A DNA stretch of 64,000 bases. Source: Lachnoclostridium sp. An138 (GTDB lineage: Bacteria; Bacillota; Clostridia; Lachnospirales; Lachnospiraceae). The DNA lies in NCBI RefSeq assembly GCF_002160765.1, contig NZ_NFLF01000001.1:248001-312000 (forward strand). Direction: 5' to 3'. Under the pieces are notes generated by a model, which saw only the letters and a list, made by a program, of their open reading frames with translations, made no database searches and was not told where the DNA came from. The position numbers and the translations under genes are program-made. Shown piece after piece: positions 1 to 9,155 of the stretch. Position 1 is the first letter of the stretch; the number at the start of each line of letters is the position of its first letter.

Positions 1-685
1 CGATGTCAGCCTGAGCAAACAGATCCGGAGCGGTAGCCGCGTTTACAGATCCGCCGTACTGGATACGGATAGCTTCTGCTGTCGCCTCATCGTAGATCTC
101 AGCGATGCATGCGCGGATGCCGGCGCATACTTCCTGTGCCTGCTCTGTGGTAGCTGTCTTTCCGGTTCCGATAGCCCAGATTGGCTCATAAGCGATAACG
201 GCCGTCTTTGCCTGATCTGCTGTGATTCCCTGGAAACCAACCTTTACCTGCTGACGGATGAAATCCATGGTTACGCCCTGCTCTCTCTGAGTCAGAGTCT
301 CGCCGCAGCACATGATCGGGGTCAGGCCATGCTCAAATGCCTTCAGCATCTTCTTGTTGATGTCCTCGTTGGTCTCGCCGAAGTACTCACGTCTCTCGGA
401 ATGTCCAAGGATCACATACTTCACGCCGGCATCTGTCAGCATATTCGGGGAAATCTCGCCCGTGTAGGCTCCCTTCTCCTCAAAGTACATATTCTCAGCG
501 CCCACCTGAATGTTGGTGCCCTTTACAGCCTCTACAACCGGAACGATGTCGATAGCCGGAACGCAGAATACTACGTCCACTTCATCATTTGCTACCAGCG
601 GTTTTAAGGTATTTACCAGCTCTACTGCCTCGCTGGGAGTCATGTTCATCTTCCAGTTTCCGGCGATAATTTTCTTTCTTGCCAT
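1..685 (-). CDS. tpiA: Triosephosphate isomerase, 3' end cut by window edge
   Basis: Interconverts dihydroxyacetone phosphate and glyceraldehyde 3-phosphate in cytosolic glycolysis. The reading frame starts at the ATG ending at 685 behind an AAGGAG site and runs off the window after about 228 codons, so roughly 20 C-terminal residues are missing. Visible family signatures are AGNWKMN near the start with the substrate-binding Lys, LGHSERR with the catalytic His, and [12 protein letters not shown] with the catalytic Glu, then the phosphate-binding QYGGSV. It is the last visible gene of the gap-pgk-tpiA run, the usual Firmicutes order. The gene is intact within the window and the assignment is secure. 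Confidence 0.97.
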   Translation of the reverse strand, partial: MARKKIIAGNWKMNMTPSEAVELVNTLKPLVANDEVDVVFCVPAIDIVPVVEAVKGTNIQVGAENMYFEEKGAYTGEISPNMLTDAGVKYVILGHSERREYFGETNEDINKKMLKAFEHGLTPIMCCGETLTQREQGVTMDFIRQQVKVGFQGITADQAKTAVIAYEPIWAIGTGKTATTEQAQEVCAGIRACIAEIYDEATAEAIRIQYGGSVNAATAPDLFAQADI

Positions 686-829
686 TGTCTTGTTCTCCTT
701 TATGATTTTTCATATATCTTGCGGACACTAAGCTCAGACTTCGCCTGCAGCTCGCCTTTGCCAGGGGTCCGGAAGGACGTTCGCATTAACCTCAAGCTGC
801 GGCCTTGCCCTGCTTTCGCTAAGCACTTA
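686..829 (-). other. pgk-tpiA intergenic segment with internal near-repeats
   Basis: This 144-bp spacer between two genes of one glycolytic run holds no convincing gene. On the minus strand two related pieces recur, GGCAAGGCCGCAGCTTGAGG and GGCAAAGGCGAGCTGCAGG, with a small GTCC-GGAA-GGAC hairpin between them. The tpiA ribosome-binding site lies at its end. It may form structure in the pgk-tpiA message; function is unknown. Confidence 0.4.
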
Positions 830-2035
830 CTATTTATCGTTTGCTGCAGCTACGCCCGGAAGCTCTTTGCCCTCCAGGAACTCCAGAGAAGCTCCGCCGC
901 CTGTGGAGATGTGAGTCATCTTGTCGCCGAAGCCAAGCGTATTGACAGCTGCCGCGGAATCTCCGCCGCCGATGATGGTCGTCGCGTCGGTCTCAGCCAG
1001 AGACTTGGCCACCGCGATGGTTCCCTTTGCCAGAACCGGATTCTCGAATACACCCATGGGTCCGTTCCATACTACTGTCTTCGCGGACTTCACAGCGTCT
1101 GCATAAGCCTCAGCCGTCTTCGGTCCGATATCCAGTCCCATCATGTCAGCCGGCATAGCCTCTACAGAAACCTCCACAACCTCGATCTCCGCGTCGATGG
1201 GGTTCGGGAATGCCTTTGCGGCTACGGTGTCAACCGGAAGCATCAGATTCTTGCCAAGCTTCTCAGCCTTTGCCATCATTTCCTTGCAGTAATCGATCTT
1301 CTCATCATCTACCAGAGAAGCTCCTACTTCATATCCTTTTGCCTTCAGGAAGGTAAACGCCATTCCGCCGCCAATGATCAGAGTATCGCACTTCTCAAGC
1401 AGGTTGTTGATAACGTTCAGCTTGTCCGCAACCTTTGCTCCGCCTAAGATAGCCACGAACGGACGCTCCGGATTGTTTACTGCGTTTCCGAGGAAATCGA
1501 TCTCTTTCTGCATCAGATATCCTACTACGGAAGTCTTTACATACTGGGTAACGCCTACGTTGGAGCAGTGTGCGCGGTGCGCGGTTCCAAATGCGTCGTT
1601 TACAAATACGTCTGCCAGAGAAGCCAGCTCTTTGGAGAACGCTTCTCCGTTCTTAGTCTCCTCTGCGCGGTAACGGGTGTTCTCCAGAAGAACCACGTCT
1701 CCGTCCTTCATAGCCTCTACAGCAGCTTTCGCGTTCGGTCCTACAACCTCCGGATCAGCGGCAAATTTCACTTCCTGGCCCAGAAGCTCAGACAGTCTCT
1801 TTGCCACCGGCGCCAGAGACAGCTCCGGCTTCGGCTCTCCCTTCGGCTTTCCGAGATGGGAGCAGAGGATTACCTTTCCGCCGTCCGCAATCAGCTTCTT
1901 GATGGTGGGCAGAGCCGCTACCAGACGGTTCTCGTCTGTGATCTTTCCATCCTTCAGCGGTACGTTAAAATCGCATCTTACCAGGACGCGCTGTCCTTTT
2001 ACATTGATGTCATCTACAGATTTCTTGTTTAACAT
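830..2035 (-). CDS. pgk: Phosphoglycerate kinase
   Basis: Transfers the acyl phosphate of 1,3-bisphosphoglycerate to ADP, the first ATP-yielding step of lower glycolysis. The protein is 401 residues, normal for bacterial Pgk. It begins [20 protein letters not shown], followed by CDFNVPL with the substrate-binding Asp and Asn, the HLGKPKG motif, and near the C-terminus the nucleotide-binding [11 protein letters not shown]. An in-frame upstream ATG at 2113 would add 26 residues that do not look like Pgk and would run into the terminator region, so the ATG ending at 2035 is preferred. It lies between gap and tpiA on the same strand. Confidence 0.97.
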   Translation of the reverse strand: MLNKKSVDDINVKGQRVLVRCDFNVPLKDGKITDENRLVAALPTIKKLIADGGKVILCSHLGKPKGEPKPELSLAPVAKRLSELLGQEVKFAADPEVVGPNAKAAVEAMKDGDVVLLENTRYRAEETKNGEAFSKELASLADVFVNDAFGTAHRAHCSNVGVTQYVKTSVVGYLMQKEIDFLGNAVNNPERPFVAILGGAKVADKLNVINNLLEKCDTLIIGGGMAFTFLKAKGYEVGASLVDDEKIDYCKEMMAKAEKLGKNLMLPVDTVAAKAFPNPIDAEIEVVEVSVEAMPADMMGLDIGPKTAEAYADAVKSAKTVVWNGPMGVFENPVLAKGTIAVAKSLAETDATTIIGGGDSAAAVNTLGFGDKMTHISTGGGASLEFLEGKELPGVAAANDK

Positions 2036-2094
2036 CTTGATCTCTCCTTCATTTTTAATTCTTCCTGCGGAACTCCCGCAGAAGATCAGAATCC

Positions 2095-2130
2095 AAAAAG
2101 AGGCCCGGTCCACATCGACCGGACCTCTTG
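2095..2130 (-). terminator. Rho-independent terminator after gap
   Basis: On the minus strand a stem of about 13 pairs (AAGAGGTCCGGTC with GACCGGGCCTCTT, six-base loop) is followed by a run of T. It lies 80 bp past the gap stop and upstream of pgk, so gap may be transcribed partly apart from pgk-tpiA. Confidence 0.8.
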
Positions 2131-2212
2131 AGGTCTTTACTTACGACTCATGCAGTCTGCTTTTGCGCAGGCACAAGCAGCCATTCTGATCGTCGTCCGC
2201 ATGGCTTAACGC

Positions 2213-3226
2213 TTATGCAAGCTCTGCGAAGTACTTGATGGTACGAACCATCTGAGATACGTAGGAGTTCTCATTGTCATACCAGGAAACTACCTGAACC
2301 TCGGTCTTTCCATCCGGAAGCGGAGCAACCATGGTCTGAGTAGCATCGAACAGAGAACCATATCTCATACCAACGATATCGCTGGATACGATCTCATCCT
2401 CGTTGTATCCGAAGGACTCGGTCTGAGCAGCCTTCATGGCAGCGTTGATCTCTTCCTTGGTTACAGCCTTGTCAACAACTGCAAACAGCATTGTGGTGGA
2501 ACCTGTCGGGGTCGGTACACGCTGAGCAGCGCCGATCAGCTTGCCGTTCAGTTCCGGAATAACAAGGCCGATAGCCTTTGCAGCACCGGTGCTGTTCGGA
2601 ACGATGTTGATAGCAGCAGCGCGGCTTCTTCTCAGATCGCCCTTTCTCTGCGGTCCGTCCAGAACCATCTGATCGCCTGTGTAAGCGTGGATGGTGCACA
2701 TGATACCGGACTCGATCGGAGCCAGCTCGTTCAGAGCCTTAGCCATCGGAGCCAGGCAGTTTGTTGTACAGGAAGCTGCGGAAATAACAGTATCCTCTTT
2801 TGTCAGAGTTGTGTGGTTTACATTGTAAACGATGGTCGGAAGATCGTTTCCTGCCGGAGCGGAAATAACAACCTTCTTAGCGCCAGCCTGGATGTGTGCG
2901 GAAGCCTTCTCCTTGGAGGTGTAGAAGCCGGTGCACTCCAGAACTACGTCTACGTCCAGCTCTCCCCACGGAAGCTCTGCTGCGTTAGCCTTTGCGTAGA
3001 TCTTAATCTCTTTGCCGTCAACGATGATGGAATCCTCTGTTGCGGAAACAGTGTCAGCCAGAGCGTACTTGCCCTGAGAAGAATCATATTTTAACAGGTG
3101 CGCAAGCATCTTCGGGCTTGTCAGGTCGTTGATTGCAACTACCTCATATCCCTCTGCATTAAACATCTGTCTGAATGCAAGTCTGCCGATACGTCCGAAA
3201 CCGTTAATCGCTACTTTTACTGCCAT
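2213..3226 (-). CDS. gap: Glyceraldehyde-3-phosphate dehydrogenase, type I
   Basis: Oxidises glyceraldehyde 3-phosphate with phosphate and NAD to 1,3-bisphosphoglycerate in the cytosol. The 337-residue protein opens with the Rossmann motif [13 protein letters not shown], carries the catalytic Cys in [12 protein letters not shown], and has the C-terminal WYDNENSY signature. The start is set by MAVKVAING behind a GGAGG site; an in-frame ATG at 3334 would add 36 unrelated residues and lies in the promoter. It heads the glycolytic run and has its own terminator. No CggR-type regulator is adjacent. Confidence 0.97.
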   Translation of the reverse strand: MAVKVAINGFGRIGRLAFRQMFNAEGYEVVAINDLTSPKMLAHLLKYDSSQGKYALADTVSATEDSIIVDGKEIKIYAKANAAELPWGELDVDVVLECTGFYTSKEKASAHIQAGAKKVVISAPAGNDLPTIVYNVNHTTLTKEDTVISAASCTTNCLAPMAKALNELAPIESGIMCTIHAYTGDQMVLDGPQRKGDLRRSRAAAINIVPNSTGAAKAIGLVIPELNGKLIGAAQRVPTPTGSTTMLFAVVDKAVTKEEINAAMKAAQTESFGYNEDEIVSSDIVGMRYGSLFDATQTMVAPLPDGKTEVQVVSWYDNENSYVSQMVRTIKYFAELA

Positions 3227-3305
3227 TTTTGAATTCCTCCTAAAAATGAATTTAGATTTTGACTTATGAGCTATCCCTATTTTTGGAAAGGCCCAGCCTG
3301 TTTTT

Positions 3306-3334
3306 ATTGTAACGAATCCACAAGAAAAATGCAA
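3306..3334 (-). promoter_or_regulatory. Candidate sigma-A promoter of gap
   Basis: On the minus strand TTGCAT (3329-3334), a 17-bp spacer and TACAAT (3306-3311) lie about 80 bp before the gap start. The -10 matches five of six consensus bases; the -35 is weak. Confidence 0.5.
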
Positions 3335-3376
3335 GTCCCATTTCTAAATTTGTTGAGTAAGAAGCATTTTTTGTCA

Positions 3377-3396
3377 GAACAGCGAATATACTGTTC
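3377..3396. promoter_or_regulatory. Inverted repeat in the gap/PHP divergent region
   Basis: GAACAG and CTGTTC arms separated by eight bases lie between the two divergent candidate promoters. This is the spacing of a dimeric repressor site, but no regulator is linked to it. It could also be chance in AT-rich sequence. Confidence 0.3.
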
Positions 3397-3405
3397 CGTT
3401 TTTTC

Positions 3406-3434
3406 TTGCCATTGTGTATTTTTTCCGCTAGTAT
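3406..3434 (+). promoter_or_regulatory. Candidate promoter of the PHP phosphatase gene
   Basis: TTGCCA, 17 bp and TAGTAT lie about 85 bp before the start. The -35 matches five of six and the -10 four of six consensus bases. Confidence 0.5.
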
Positions 3435-3519
3435 AAAGGAGAATCCCGCTGTTCCGGGGAGTCTGGAGCAGCGGCCTGTCTTGTGAAAATTTTATTCCAG
3501 CATACCAGGAGGTACCGCC

Positions 3520-4335
3520 ATGACTGCTGACTATCATTTGCATTCCTGTTTTTCCGGAGACAGTGAGACTCCCACAGAAGAGGTCGTCCGCTCCGGATTG
3601 GAAAAGGGACTTTCCCTTTTATGCCTGACAGAACATTTTGACCCGGATTATCCTTATGCCGATGTCTGTATGGATCTGGACGCCCCTGCCTATTTTGCGG
3701 AAGCGCGCCGTCTTCAGGCCCTCTATGAGAGCCGGATCGAGATCCGCGTCGGAGCCGAGCTGGGACTTCAGCCCCGCCTGGGAACTTTTCTGGATTCCTG
3801 GCTGGAGCGGAATATGGCAGAAGGCCTCTCCTTTGACTTTCTGATCGGCTCCACCCATCTGGTGGACGGCACCGATCCCTATTATCCGGAATTCTGGAAC
3901 GGCCGGGAGCCGGAAGCTTCTGTAGGCCGCTTCCTTGATATCACCCTGGAAAATGTCCGCGCCTTTGACTGCTTCGATGTCTACGGGCATCTGGATTATA
4001 TTGTCCGGTATATTCCTGACGGAGAACGCCGTTTTTCCTATTCCTCCCACAGAGATCAGGTGGATGCCATCCTGAAGCTTCTTATCGAAAAGGGAAAGGG
4101 CATAGAAATCAATACCGGCGGCTGGAAAGCAGGACTTTCCGAGCCCAATCCCTGCGGGGAGGTTCTCCGGCGCTACCGGGAGCTGGGCGGCGAAATCATC
4201 ACCACCGGCTCAGACGCCCATACCCCCGAGTACACAGGCTTTCGTCTGGAAGACGCGAAAGAAGTGCTTCGAAGCTGCGGTTTCCGCTACTTTACCATCT
4301 TCCGGGAACGGAAGCCGGAGTTTATAAAACTGTAA
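3520..4335 (+). CDS. PHP-domain phosphatase, histidinol-phosphatase (HisJ/HisK) family
   Basis: A 271-residue cytosolic metal-dependent phosphoesterase of the PHP fold. The YHLHSCFSGD opening supplies metal ligands; TEHFDPDYPY, IGSTHLVDG, DVYGHLDYIVRY and TTGSDAHTPE follow in the order typical of the HisJ/HisK histidinol-phosphatase branch. GGAGG lies just before the ATG. Known members dephosphorylate histidinol phosphate in histidine synthesis, but no his genes are near, so the substrate is inferred only from family. It is a single gene, convergent with mnmA. Confidence 0.8.
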   Translation: MTADYHLHSCFSGDSETPTEEVVRSGLEKGLSLLCLTEHFDPDYPYADVCMDLDAPAYFAEARRLQALYESRIEIRVGAELGLQPRLGTFLDSWLERNMAEGLSFDFLIGSTHLVDGTDPYYPEFWNGREPEASVGRFLDITLENVRAFDCFDVYGHLDYIVRYIPDGERRFSYSSHRDQVDAILKLLIEKGKGIEINTGGWKAGLSEPNPCGEVLRRYRELGGEIITTGSDAHTPEYTGFRLEDAKEVLRSCGFRYFTIFRERKPEFIKL

Positions 4336-4397
4336 TCCGCAGTTCAGATTGCGCCGGATGATAAAACCGCGCGCTCCGCTGCTCATCTTTCCTTAGA

Positions 4398-5477
4398 TTA
4401 CAGAATCGTGCCGCCGCCCAGCACATAGTCTCCGTCGTAAAAGACGACGGCCTGTCCCGGCGTCACGGCACGCACCGGTTCGTCGAACTCCACGCGCACC
4501 CTGTCTTCTCCCTCCGGATAAATGGCGCAGGGGGTCCCCCGGTGGTTATACCGTATTTTTGCCACAGCCTTCTGTCCGGACGCAAAAGACGGTTCCGCCA
4601 TATAATTCAACCGGTCTGCATACAGGATTCTGGTAAATACATCTTCCTGTTCTCCTATGACCACCTCATTGGTCTCCGGACGAATCTGGGTCACCACTAC
4701 CCTGCGGCCCATGGGAAGGCCAAGTCCCCTCCGCTGGCCGATGGTGTAATGGATGATTCCCTTATGGCGGCCCAGCACCGTGCCGTCCGCCGTCACAAAA
4801 TTCCCTTCCTCTGAGGGCTTTCCCGTAGTCCTCTCGATAAAACCCGCATAATCCTGATCGGGCACGAAGCAGATCTCCTGGCTGTCCGGCTTTTCTGCCA
4901 CGCGGAGCCCCAGCTGGGCCGCAAACTCCCGAATCTGATCCTTGGAATATTCCCCCACAGGCATCAGCGTGCGGGAAAGCTGCTCCTGGGTCAGATTGTA
5001 AAGAGCATACGTCTGGTCTTTCGCGGCGGTGACGGAATGGCGGATAGAGAAACGGCCGCTGGTAAGCTTCTCTACCCGGGCATAGTGTCCCGTGGCGATA
5101 TAATCCGCCCCTATTTCCAGACTGCGCTTCAACAGCGCCTCCCATTTCACATACCGGTTGCAGGCGATACAGGGATTCGGCGTCCGTCCGGCCAGATATT
5201 CCGCTGTAAAATAGTCGATGACGGATTTTTTAAAGTCCGCCCTGAAATTCATTACATAATAGGGGATATCCAGCTGGGCGGCCACCCTGCGGGCGTCTTC
5301 CACAGCGGAAAGGCCGCAGCAGCCTCCGTTTTCCTCCTGAATTTCCTGTTCTTCCTCCTGCCAGATCTGCATGGTTACCCCGATGACCTCATAGCCCTGT
5401 TCCTTTAACAGCCAGGCCGCCACCGAAGAATCCACGCCGCCGGACATTCCGATTACTACTTTCTTTCTGTCTTTCAT
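4398..5477 (-). CDS. mnmA: tRNA 2-thiouridylase MnmA
   Basis: Transfers sulfur to U34 of tRNA-Lys, -Glu and -Gln, using ATP to activate the base. The 359-residue protein begins MKDRKKVVIGMSGGVDSSVAA with the PP-loop SGGVDS. Catalytic cysteines sit in NPCIACNRYVKW and SQEICFVPDQDY, both in the expected order, and the C-terminal beta-barrel domain is present. The start ending at 5477 is chosen over one 45 bases upstream because the longer form overlaps iscU and adds a basic run absent from the family. It lies 10 bp after iscU in the isc operon, which would place sulfur donor and acceptor in one transcript. Confidence 0.95.
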   Translation of the reverse strand: MKDRKKVVIGMSGGVDSSVAAWLLKEQGYEVIGVTMQIWQEEEQEIQEENGGCCGLSAVEDARRVAAQLDIPYYVMNFRADFKKSVIDYFTAEYLAGRTPNPCIACNRYVKWEALLKRSLEIGADYIATGHYARVEKLTSGRFSIRHSVTAAKDQTYALYNLTQEQLSRTLMPVGEYSKDQIREFAAQLGLRVAEKPDSQEICFVPDQDYAGFIERTTGKPSEEGNFVTADGTVLGRHKGIIHYTIGQRRGLGLPMGRRVVVTQIRPETNEVVIGEQEDVFTRILYADRLNYMAEPSFASGQKAVAKIRYNHRGTPCAIYPEGEDRVRVEFDEPVRAVTPGQAVVFYDGDYVLGGGTIL

Positions 5478-5487
5478 CTTCCGCGGA

Positions 5488-5931
5488 TCAATACTCCTCT
5501 TCTTCCTCTTCCTCGCCCTCATGAATGTCAGACTTGGGCTTTTTCAGCCCCTCGATCTGAATGCCGTGCTTTTCCGCGTAATCCCAGAGCGCCGCGTGAA
5601 TAGCCTCTTCGGCCAGAAGGGAACAGTGTACCTTCACGGGAGGAAGTCCATCCAGCGCCTCCATTACTGCCTTATTGGTCACCTGCAGGGCCTCCTGTAC
5701 AGTCTTTCCCTTCACCAGCTCCGTAGCCATGCTGCTGGTCGCCACAGCCGCTCCGCAGCCAAAAGTCTTGAATTTGCAGTCCTGAATCACGCCGTTGTCA
5801 TCGATATCCAGATACATGCGCATGATATCTCCGCATTTTGCGTTTCCCACAGTTCCCACGCCGCTGGCGTTCTCTATCTCTCCCACATTGCGGGGGTTCT
5901 GAAAATGGTCCATTACTTTCTCACTGTACAT
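5488..5931 (-). CDS. iscU: Fe-S cluster assembly scaffold IscU/NifU-type
   Basis: Scaffold on which IscS-derived sulfur and iron are built into [Fe-S] clusters. The 147-residue protein opens MYSEKVMDHFQNPRNVGEIE. Three conserved Cys are visible: AKCGD, KTFGCGAA and PPVKVHCSLLAEEA. The tail is unusually acidic, ending in a long Glu run before the stop. It is 22 bp downstream of iscS and 10 bp upstream of mnmA, so translation is probably coupled to a shared message. Clostridial forms are often called NifU-like, but this one has only the IscU domain. Confidence 0.95.
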   Translation of the reverse strand: MYSEKVMDHFQNPRNVGEIENASGVGTVGNAKCGDIMRMYLDIDDNGVIQDCKFKTFGCGAAVATSSMATELVKGKTVQEALQVTNKAVMEALDGLPPVKVHCSLLAEEAIHAALWDYAEKHGIQIEGLKKPKSDIHEGEEEEEEEY

Positions 5932-5953
5932 TGTTTTTCTCCTTTTCTCTCTG

Positions 5954-7135
5954 TCACTGCGCTTTTTTCACAAAATCCTCGTAAAGAGGCGACATGCTGC
6001 GCAGCCGGTCAATGATCTTTTTCAGACTCTCCACCACAAAATCCAGCTCCTCTTTTGTGGTCTCTTCGCTTAAGGTCAGCCGCAGCGAACCATGGGCGAT
6101 CTCATGGGGCAGGCCGATGGCCAGCAGCACATGAGAGGGGTCCAGAGAACCCGAAGTGCAGGCCGAGCCGGAAGAACCACAGATACCTTCCATATCCAGC
6201 ATAATCAGAAGAGACTCTCCCTCGATAAACTGGAAGCTGAAATTTGCGTTGTTCGGAAGGCGCATGGTCCGATGGCCGTTCAACCGGGTATAGGGAATCT
6301 CCTTCAGCACTCTGCCGATGAGATAATCCCGAAGCTCTTTCTCCTTATCCGCGCGCTCCTTCCTGGTGCTTACAGCGCGCTCCACCGCTTTGCCCAGGCC
6401 CACGATGCCCGGCACATTTTCCGTGCCTGCCCGGCGCTTTCTCTCCTGGGCTCCCCCATGGATAAAGGAACGGATCTTGACGCCTTTGCGGATATAAAGA
6501 AAACCGATTCCCTTCGGTCCGTTCAGCTTATGGCCGCTGGCGCTGAGCATATCAATATGGCAGTCATCCACCTGGATCGGCAGCTGGCCAAAGGCCTGTA
6601 CCGCATCTGTATGGAACAGGATTCCATGTTCCCGGGCGATTTCGCCGATTTCCTTTATGGGCTGAATGGTGCCAATCTCATTATTCGCGTACATCACGGA
6701 AATCAGAATCGTGGTGGGCCGGATGGCCTTTTTCAGCTCTTCCAGCTTTACCACGCCGTTCTCGTCCACATTCAGATAAGTCACTTCAAACCCCTGCTTT
6801 TCCAGCCACTGGCAGGTATGCAGAATGGCATGATGCTCAATTTTGGTGGTAATGATATGATTTCCTTTTTTCTTATAAAACTCTGCCGCGGCCTTCAGCG
6901 CCCAGTTGTCGCTTTCTGTTCCTCCGGCTGTAAAATAGATTTCCTCCGGCTGCGCACCCAAAGCCCCGGCAATGATCTCCCTGGCGTGGTCAACCGCCTT
7001 TTTGCTCTCTCCCGCCAGGCTGTAAATGCTGGACGGGTTGCCGTAAAGCTCTGAAAAATACGGCAGCATCGCCTCCACAACTTCCGGCGCCGTCTTCGTA
7101 GTCGCCGCGTTGTCCAGATAAATCAGTTTTTTCAT
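5954..7135 (-). CDS. iscS: Cysteine desulfurase IscS/NifS
   Basis: PLP enzyme that removes sulfur from L-cysteine as a persulfide for clusters and tRNA thiolation. The 393-residue protein starts MKKLIYLDNAATTKT behind AAGGAG with nine bases spacing; an upstream alternative adds ten unrelated residues. Visible features are HAVQAFGQ-type substrate loop, the PLP Lys in SASGHKLNGPKG, and the catalytic Cys in GSSGSACTSGSLDPSHVL. It follows iscR by 19 bp and precedes iscU by 22 bp. The order iscR-iscS-iscU-mnmA explains its two clients. Confidence 0.97.
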   Translation of the reverse strand: MKKLIYLDNAATTKTAPEVVEAMLPYFSELYGNPSSIYSLAGESKKAVDHAREIIAGALGAQPEEIYFTAGGTESDNWALKAAAEFYKKKGNHIITTKIEHHAILHTCQWLEKQGFEVTYLNVDENGVVKLEELKKAIRPTTILISVMYANNEIGTIQPIKEIGEIAREHGILFHTDAVQAFGQLPIQVDDCHIDMLSASGHKLNGPKGIGFLYIRKGVKIRSFIHGGAQERKRRAGTENVPGIVGLGKAVERAVSTRKERADKEKELRDYLIGRVLKEIPYTRLNGHRTMRLPNNANFSFQFIEGESLLIMLDMEGICGSSGSACTSGSLDPSHVLLAIGLPHEIAHGSLRLTLSEETTKEELDFVVESLKKIIDRLRSMSPLYEDFVKKAQ

Positions 7136-7154
7136 AACTGTAATCTCCTTCACT

Positions 7155-7613
7155 TCAGTTGACACAGCAGGAACCTACCGTTCCCGCCCCGTCTCTCATA
7201 TTTTTGCTTTCCTGAATCAGCTGATCCAGTTTAATCTCGTCTACCGTCCGGTTAATGCTTTCATTGATTTTCTGCCAGACGTACTTTGTCACGCAGTATT
7301 CTGAGCCCTCGCAGAAACCATCTTCTTCCAGTCCCGGGCAATTCACCGCATCCAGATTCCCCTCCAGAGCCCGTAAAATGTCGCCCACAGAGATCTCCGA
7401 CGCCGGCTTTGCGAGCATATAGCCGCCGCCTGCGCCGCGCACGCTCTTTACCAGGCCGGCCTTGCGAAGCTTCGCGATAAGCTGCTCCAGATAGCTTTCT
7501 GAAATCTGCTGCCTGGCGGAAATGCTTGCGATGGATGCCGCTTCCTTCTCGCTGTATAGTGCCAGATCTATCAATGCCCGAAGCCCATACCTTCCTTTTG
7601 TAGACAGCTTCAT
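7155..7613 (-). CDS. iscR: Rrf2-family Fe-S regulator IscR
   Basis: A 152-residue winged-helix regulator heading the isc operon. The N-terminal MKLSTKGRYGLRALIDLALY is the Rrf2 hallmark. Three Cys at about positions 92, 101 and 107 sit where IscR binds a [2Fe-2S] cluster, though the first spacing is longer (eight residues) than in E. coli IscR (five). A CC pair near the C-terminus is an oddity. The palindrome just upstream of its own start and the operon order argue for autoregulation by cluster status. Confidence 0.92.
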   Translation of the reverse strand: MKLSTKGRYGLRALIDLALYSEKEAASIASISARQQISESYLEQLIAKLRKAGLVKSVRGAGGGYMLAKPASEISVGDILRALEGNLDAVNCPGLEEDGFCEGSEYCVTKYVWQKINESINRTVDEIKLDQLIQESKNMRDGAGTVGSCCVN

Positions 7614-7632
7614 AATTTCTCACCCCGCATTT

Positions 7633-7656
7633 AATTCCGAGTATTTTAATCGGATT
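7633..7656. promoter_or_regulatory. Candidate IscR operator
   Basis: An imperfect 24-bp palindrome with AATTCCGA and TCGGATT arms around an AT-rich centre lies 20 bp before iscR. It falls at the expected transcription start of the promoter just upstream, a position suited to repression. Confidence 0.6.
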
Positions 7657-7663
7657 TAATTGG

Positions 7664-7692
7664 ATGATACCATGCCCGCCCTGTTCTGTCAA
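7664..7692 (-). promoter_or_regulatory. Sigma-A promoter of the isc operon
   Basis: On the minus strand TTGACA (7687-7692), a 17-bp spacer and TATCAT (7664-7669) form a near-consensus promoter for iscR-iscS-iscU-mnmA. Confidence 0.75.
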
Positions 7693-7744
7693 GTCTGATT
7701 CGGGAATATATTATATCAGTTCAGCCATACGGAAGGAGCCTGCT

Positions 7745-9085
7745 ATGAAGAAACAGAAACACCCTCTGATAACCGGCGCTCTGATTCTCACGGCCACAGG
7801 CATCGTTACGCGTTTCATAGGTTTCTTTTATAAGATATTCCTGAGCCGTACCATCGGTGCCGAGGGCATCGGCATTTATCAGATGATTTTTCCCATCTAC
7901 AACGTCTGCTATGCGCTGACTACAGCCGGAGCCGAGATCGCCGTCACCCGTTTTGTATCCGGCGAAGCTGCCAGAGGGAATCTGAGACGTGCCCGCTCCG
8001 TTCTGCACCTGGGACTTTTCTTGTCTGTCTCCCTTTCTCTGCTGGCTGTTCTGCTGCTCTATCTGAATGCGGATTTTATCGCGGTTTATCTGCTCCATGA
8101 CGCGCGCTGCGCTTCCCTTCTGCGTATTATGTCAGCCACCGTGCCTTTCGGCGCCTGCTATTCCTGCATCACCGGATACTACTATGGACTCCGCCGGGCG
8201 GGAATTCCGGCCGCCGCCCACCTGACCGAGCAGTTGGTGCGGGTAAGCGCCGTGTATCTCATTTACCGGGTCGCCTTGTCGGAAGGCCGCTCTCTTACGC
8301 CGGCCGCCGCGGTCATCGGCCTGGTCCTTGGCGAATTTTCTTCCATGCTTTTTGGCGTTTTTGCCATCTCCACAGACCGTTCTGCCAGACAGCAGAAAAG
8401 AAAACGGGACTACTCTCTGATTCAGCTGGCAAAAAACATGCTCTCTACCGCGGTTCCCGTCACCGGCAACCGGGTCTGCATGAATCTTCTGACCAGCGCC
8501 GAGGCCACCCTGATTCCTTTTACCCTGCAGCAGTATGGCCTGAATTCCGAGCGTGCCTTAAGTGTATACGGAACCCTGACCGGTATGTCCATGTCCTTCA
8601 TTCTGTTTCCCAATGTGCTGACCAACGCAGTCTCCGTCATGCTGCTGCCCTCTGTCTCCGAATCCCAGGCCGCCGGACGCCGGGAACAGCTTAAGCGTAC
8701 CGTCCAGAAGACCGTATCCTTCTGCCTGCCCATGGGGATCACATTTACCGTCATTTTTCTTCTCTTCGGAAAATATCTGGGTACCTTCTTTTTCAAAAGC
8801 GAAATGGCCGGCGACTTTATCATCACGCTGGCCTGGATCTGTCCCTTCCTGTACCTGAACGGAACGCTCCACAGTATCCTGAACGGCCTGGGGAAGACCA
8901 GCGCCGGTTTCTTCAACAACCTGACAGGCATCATGATCCGGATTATCTTTATCCTGCTTTTTGTCCCCAAGGCAGGCATCGAAGGGTACCTGTGGGGGCT
9001 TCTTGCCAACCAGCTCTTTGTGACCCTGCTGAACCTGAGAGCTCTGCGGGAATATCTGCAGCCCGGGAAAGCCCGTCTTTCCTGA
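7745..9085 (+). CDS. SpoVB-like MOP-superfamily flippase
   Basis: A 446-residue polytopic membrane protein of the polysaccharide-transporter/MATE-like MOP superfamily, with about 12 to 14 hydrophobic segments. The opening HPLITGALILTATGIVTRFIGFFYKIFLSR and the GAEGIGIYQMIFPIYN stretch are typical of stage V sporulation protein B and its lipid-linked oligosaccharide flippase relatives. GGAG lies six bases before the ATG. Known relatives move lipid-linked precursors across the membrane for spore cortex or cell wall. It stands alone, so whether it is SpoVB itself or a paralogue cannot be decided here. Confidence 0.8.
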   Translation: MKKQKHPLITGALILTATGIVTRFIGFFYKIFLSRTIGAEGIGIYQMIFPIYNVCYALTTAGAEIAVTRFVSGEAARGNLRRARSVLHLGLFLSVSLSLLAVLLLYLNADFIAVYLLHDARCASLLRIMSATVPFGACYSCITGYYYGLRRAGIPAAAHLTEQLVRVSAVYLIYRVALSEGRSLTPAAAVIGLVLGEFSSMLFGVFAISTDRSARQQKRKRDYSLIQLAKNMLSTAVPVTGNRVCMNLLTSAEATLIPFTLQQYGLNSERALSVYGTLTGMSMSFILFPNVLTNAVSVMLLPSVSESQAAGRREQLKRTVQKTVSFCLPMGITFTVIFLLFGKYLGTFFFKSEMAGDFIITLAWICPFLYLNGTLHSILNGLGKTSAGFFNNLTGIMIRIIFILLFVPKAGIEGYLWGLLANQLFVTLLNLRALREYLQPGKARLS

Positions 9086-9107
9086 ATATAAATTCGAATA
9101 TAAATTC
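9084..9107. repeat. Tandem 12-bp repeat at the flippase stop codon
   Basis: GAATATAAATTC occurs twice back to back, each copy nearly self-complementary. The first overlaps the stop codon of the SpoVB-like gene, and the pair lies upstream of the candidate aroF promoter. Confidence 0.6.
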
Positions 9108-9126
9108 TCTGACTCAAAAAATATGC

Positions 9127-9155
9127 GTGACTTTTCAGGATTCATGTATTATTAT
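9127..9155 (+). promoter_or_regulatory. Candidate promoter of the DAHP synthase gene
   Basis: GTGACT, 17 bp and TATTAT lie about 100 bp before the start. A small hairpin (TAGG/CCTA arms, about 9164-9181) follows in the leader. No T-box or aromatic-rich leader peptide is evident. Confidence 0.45.
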
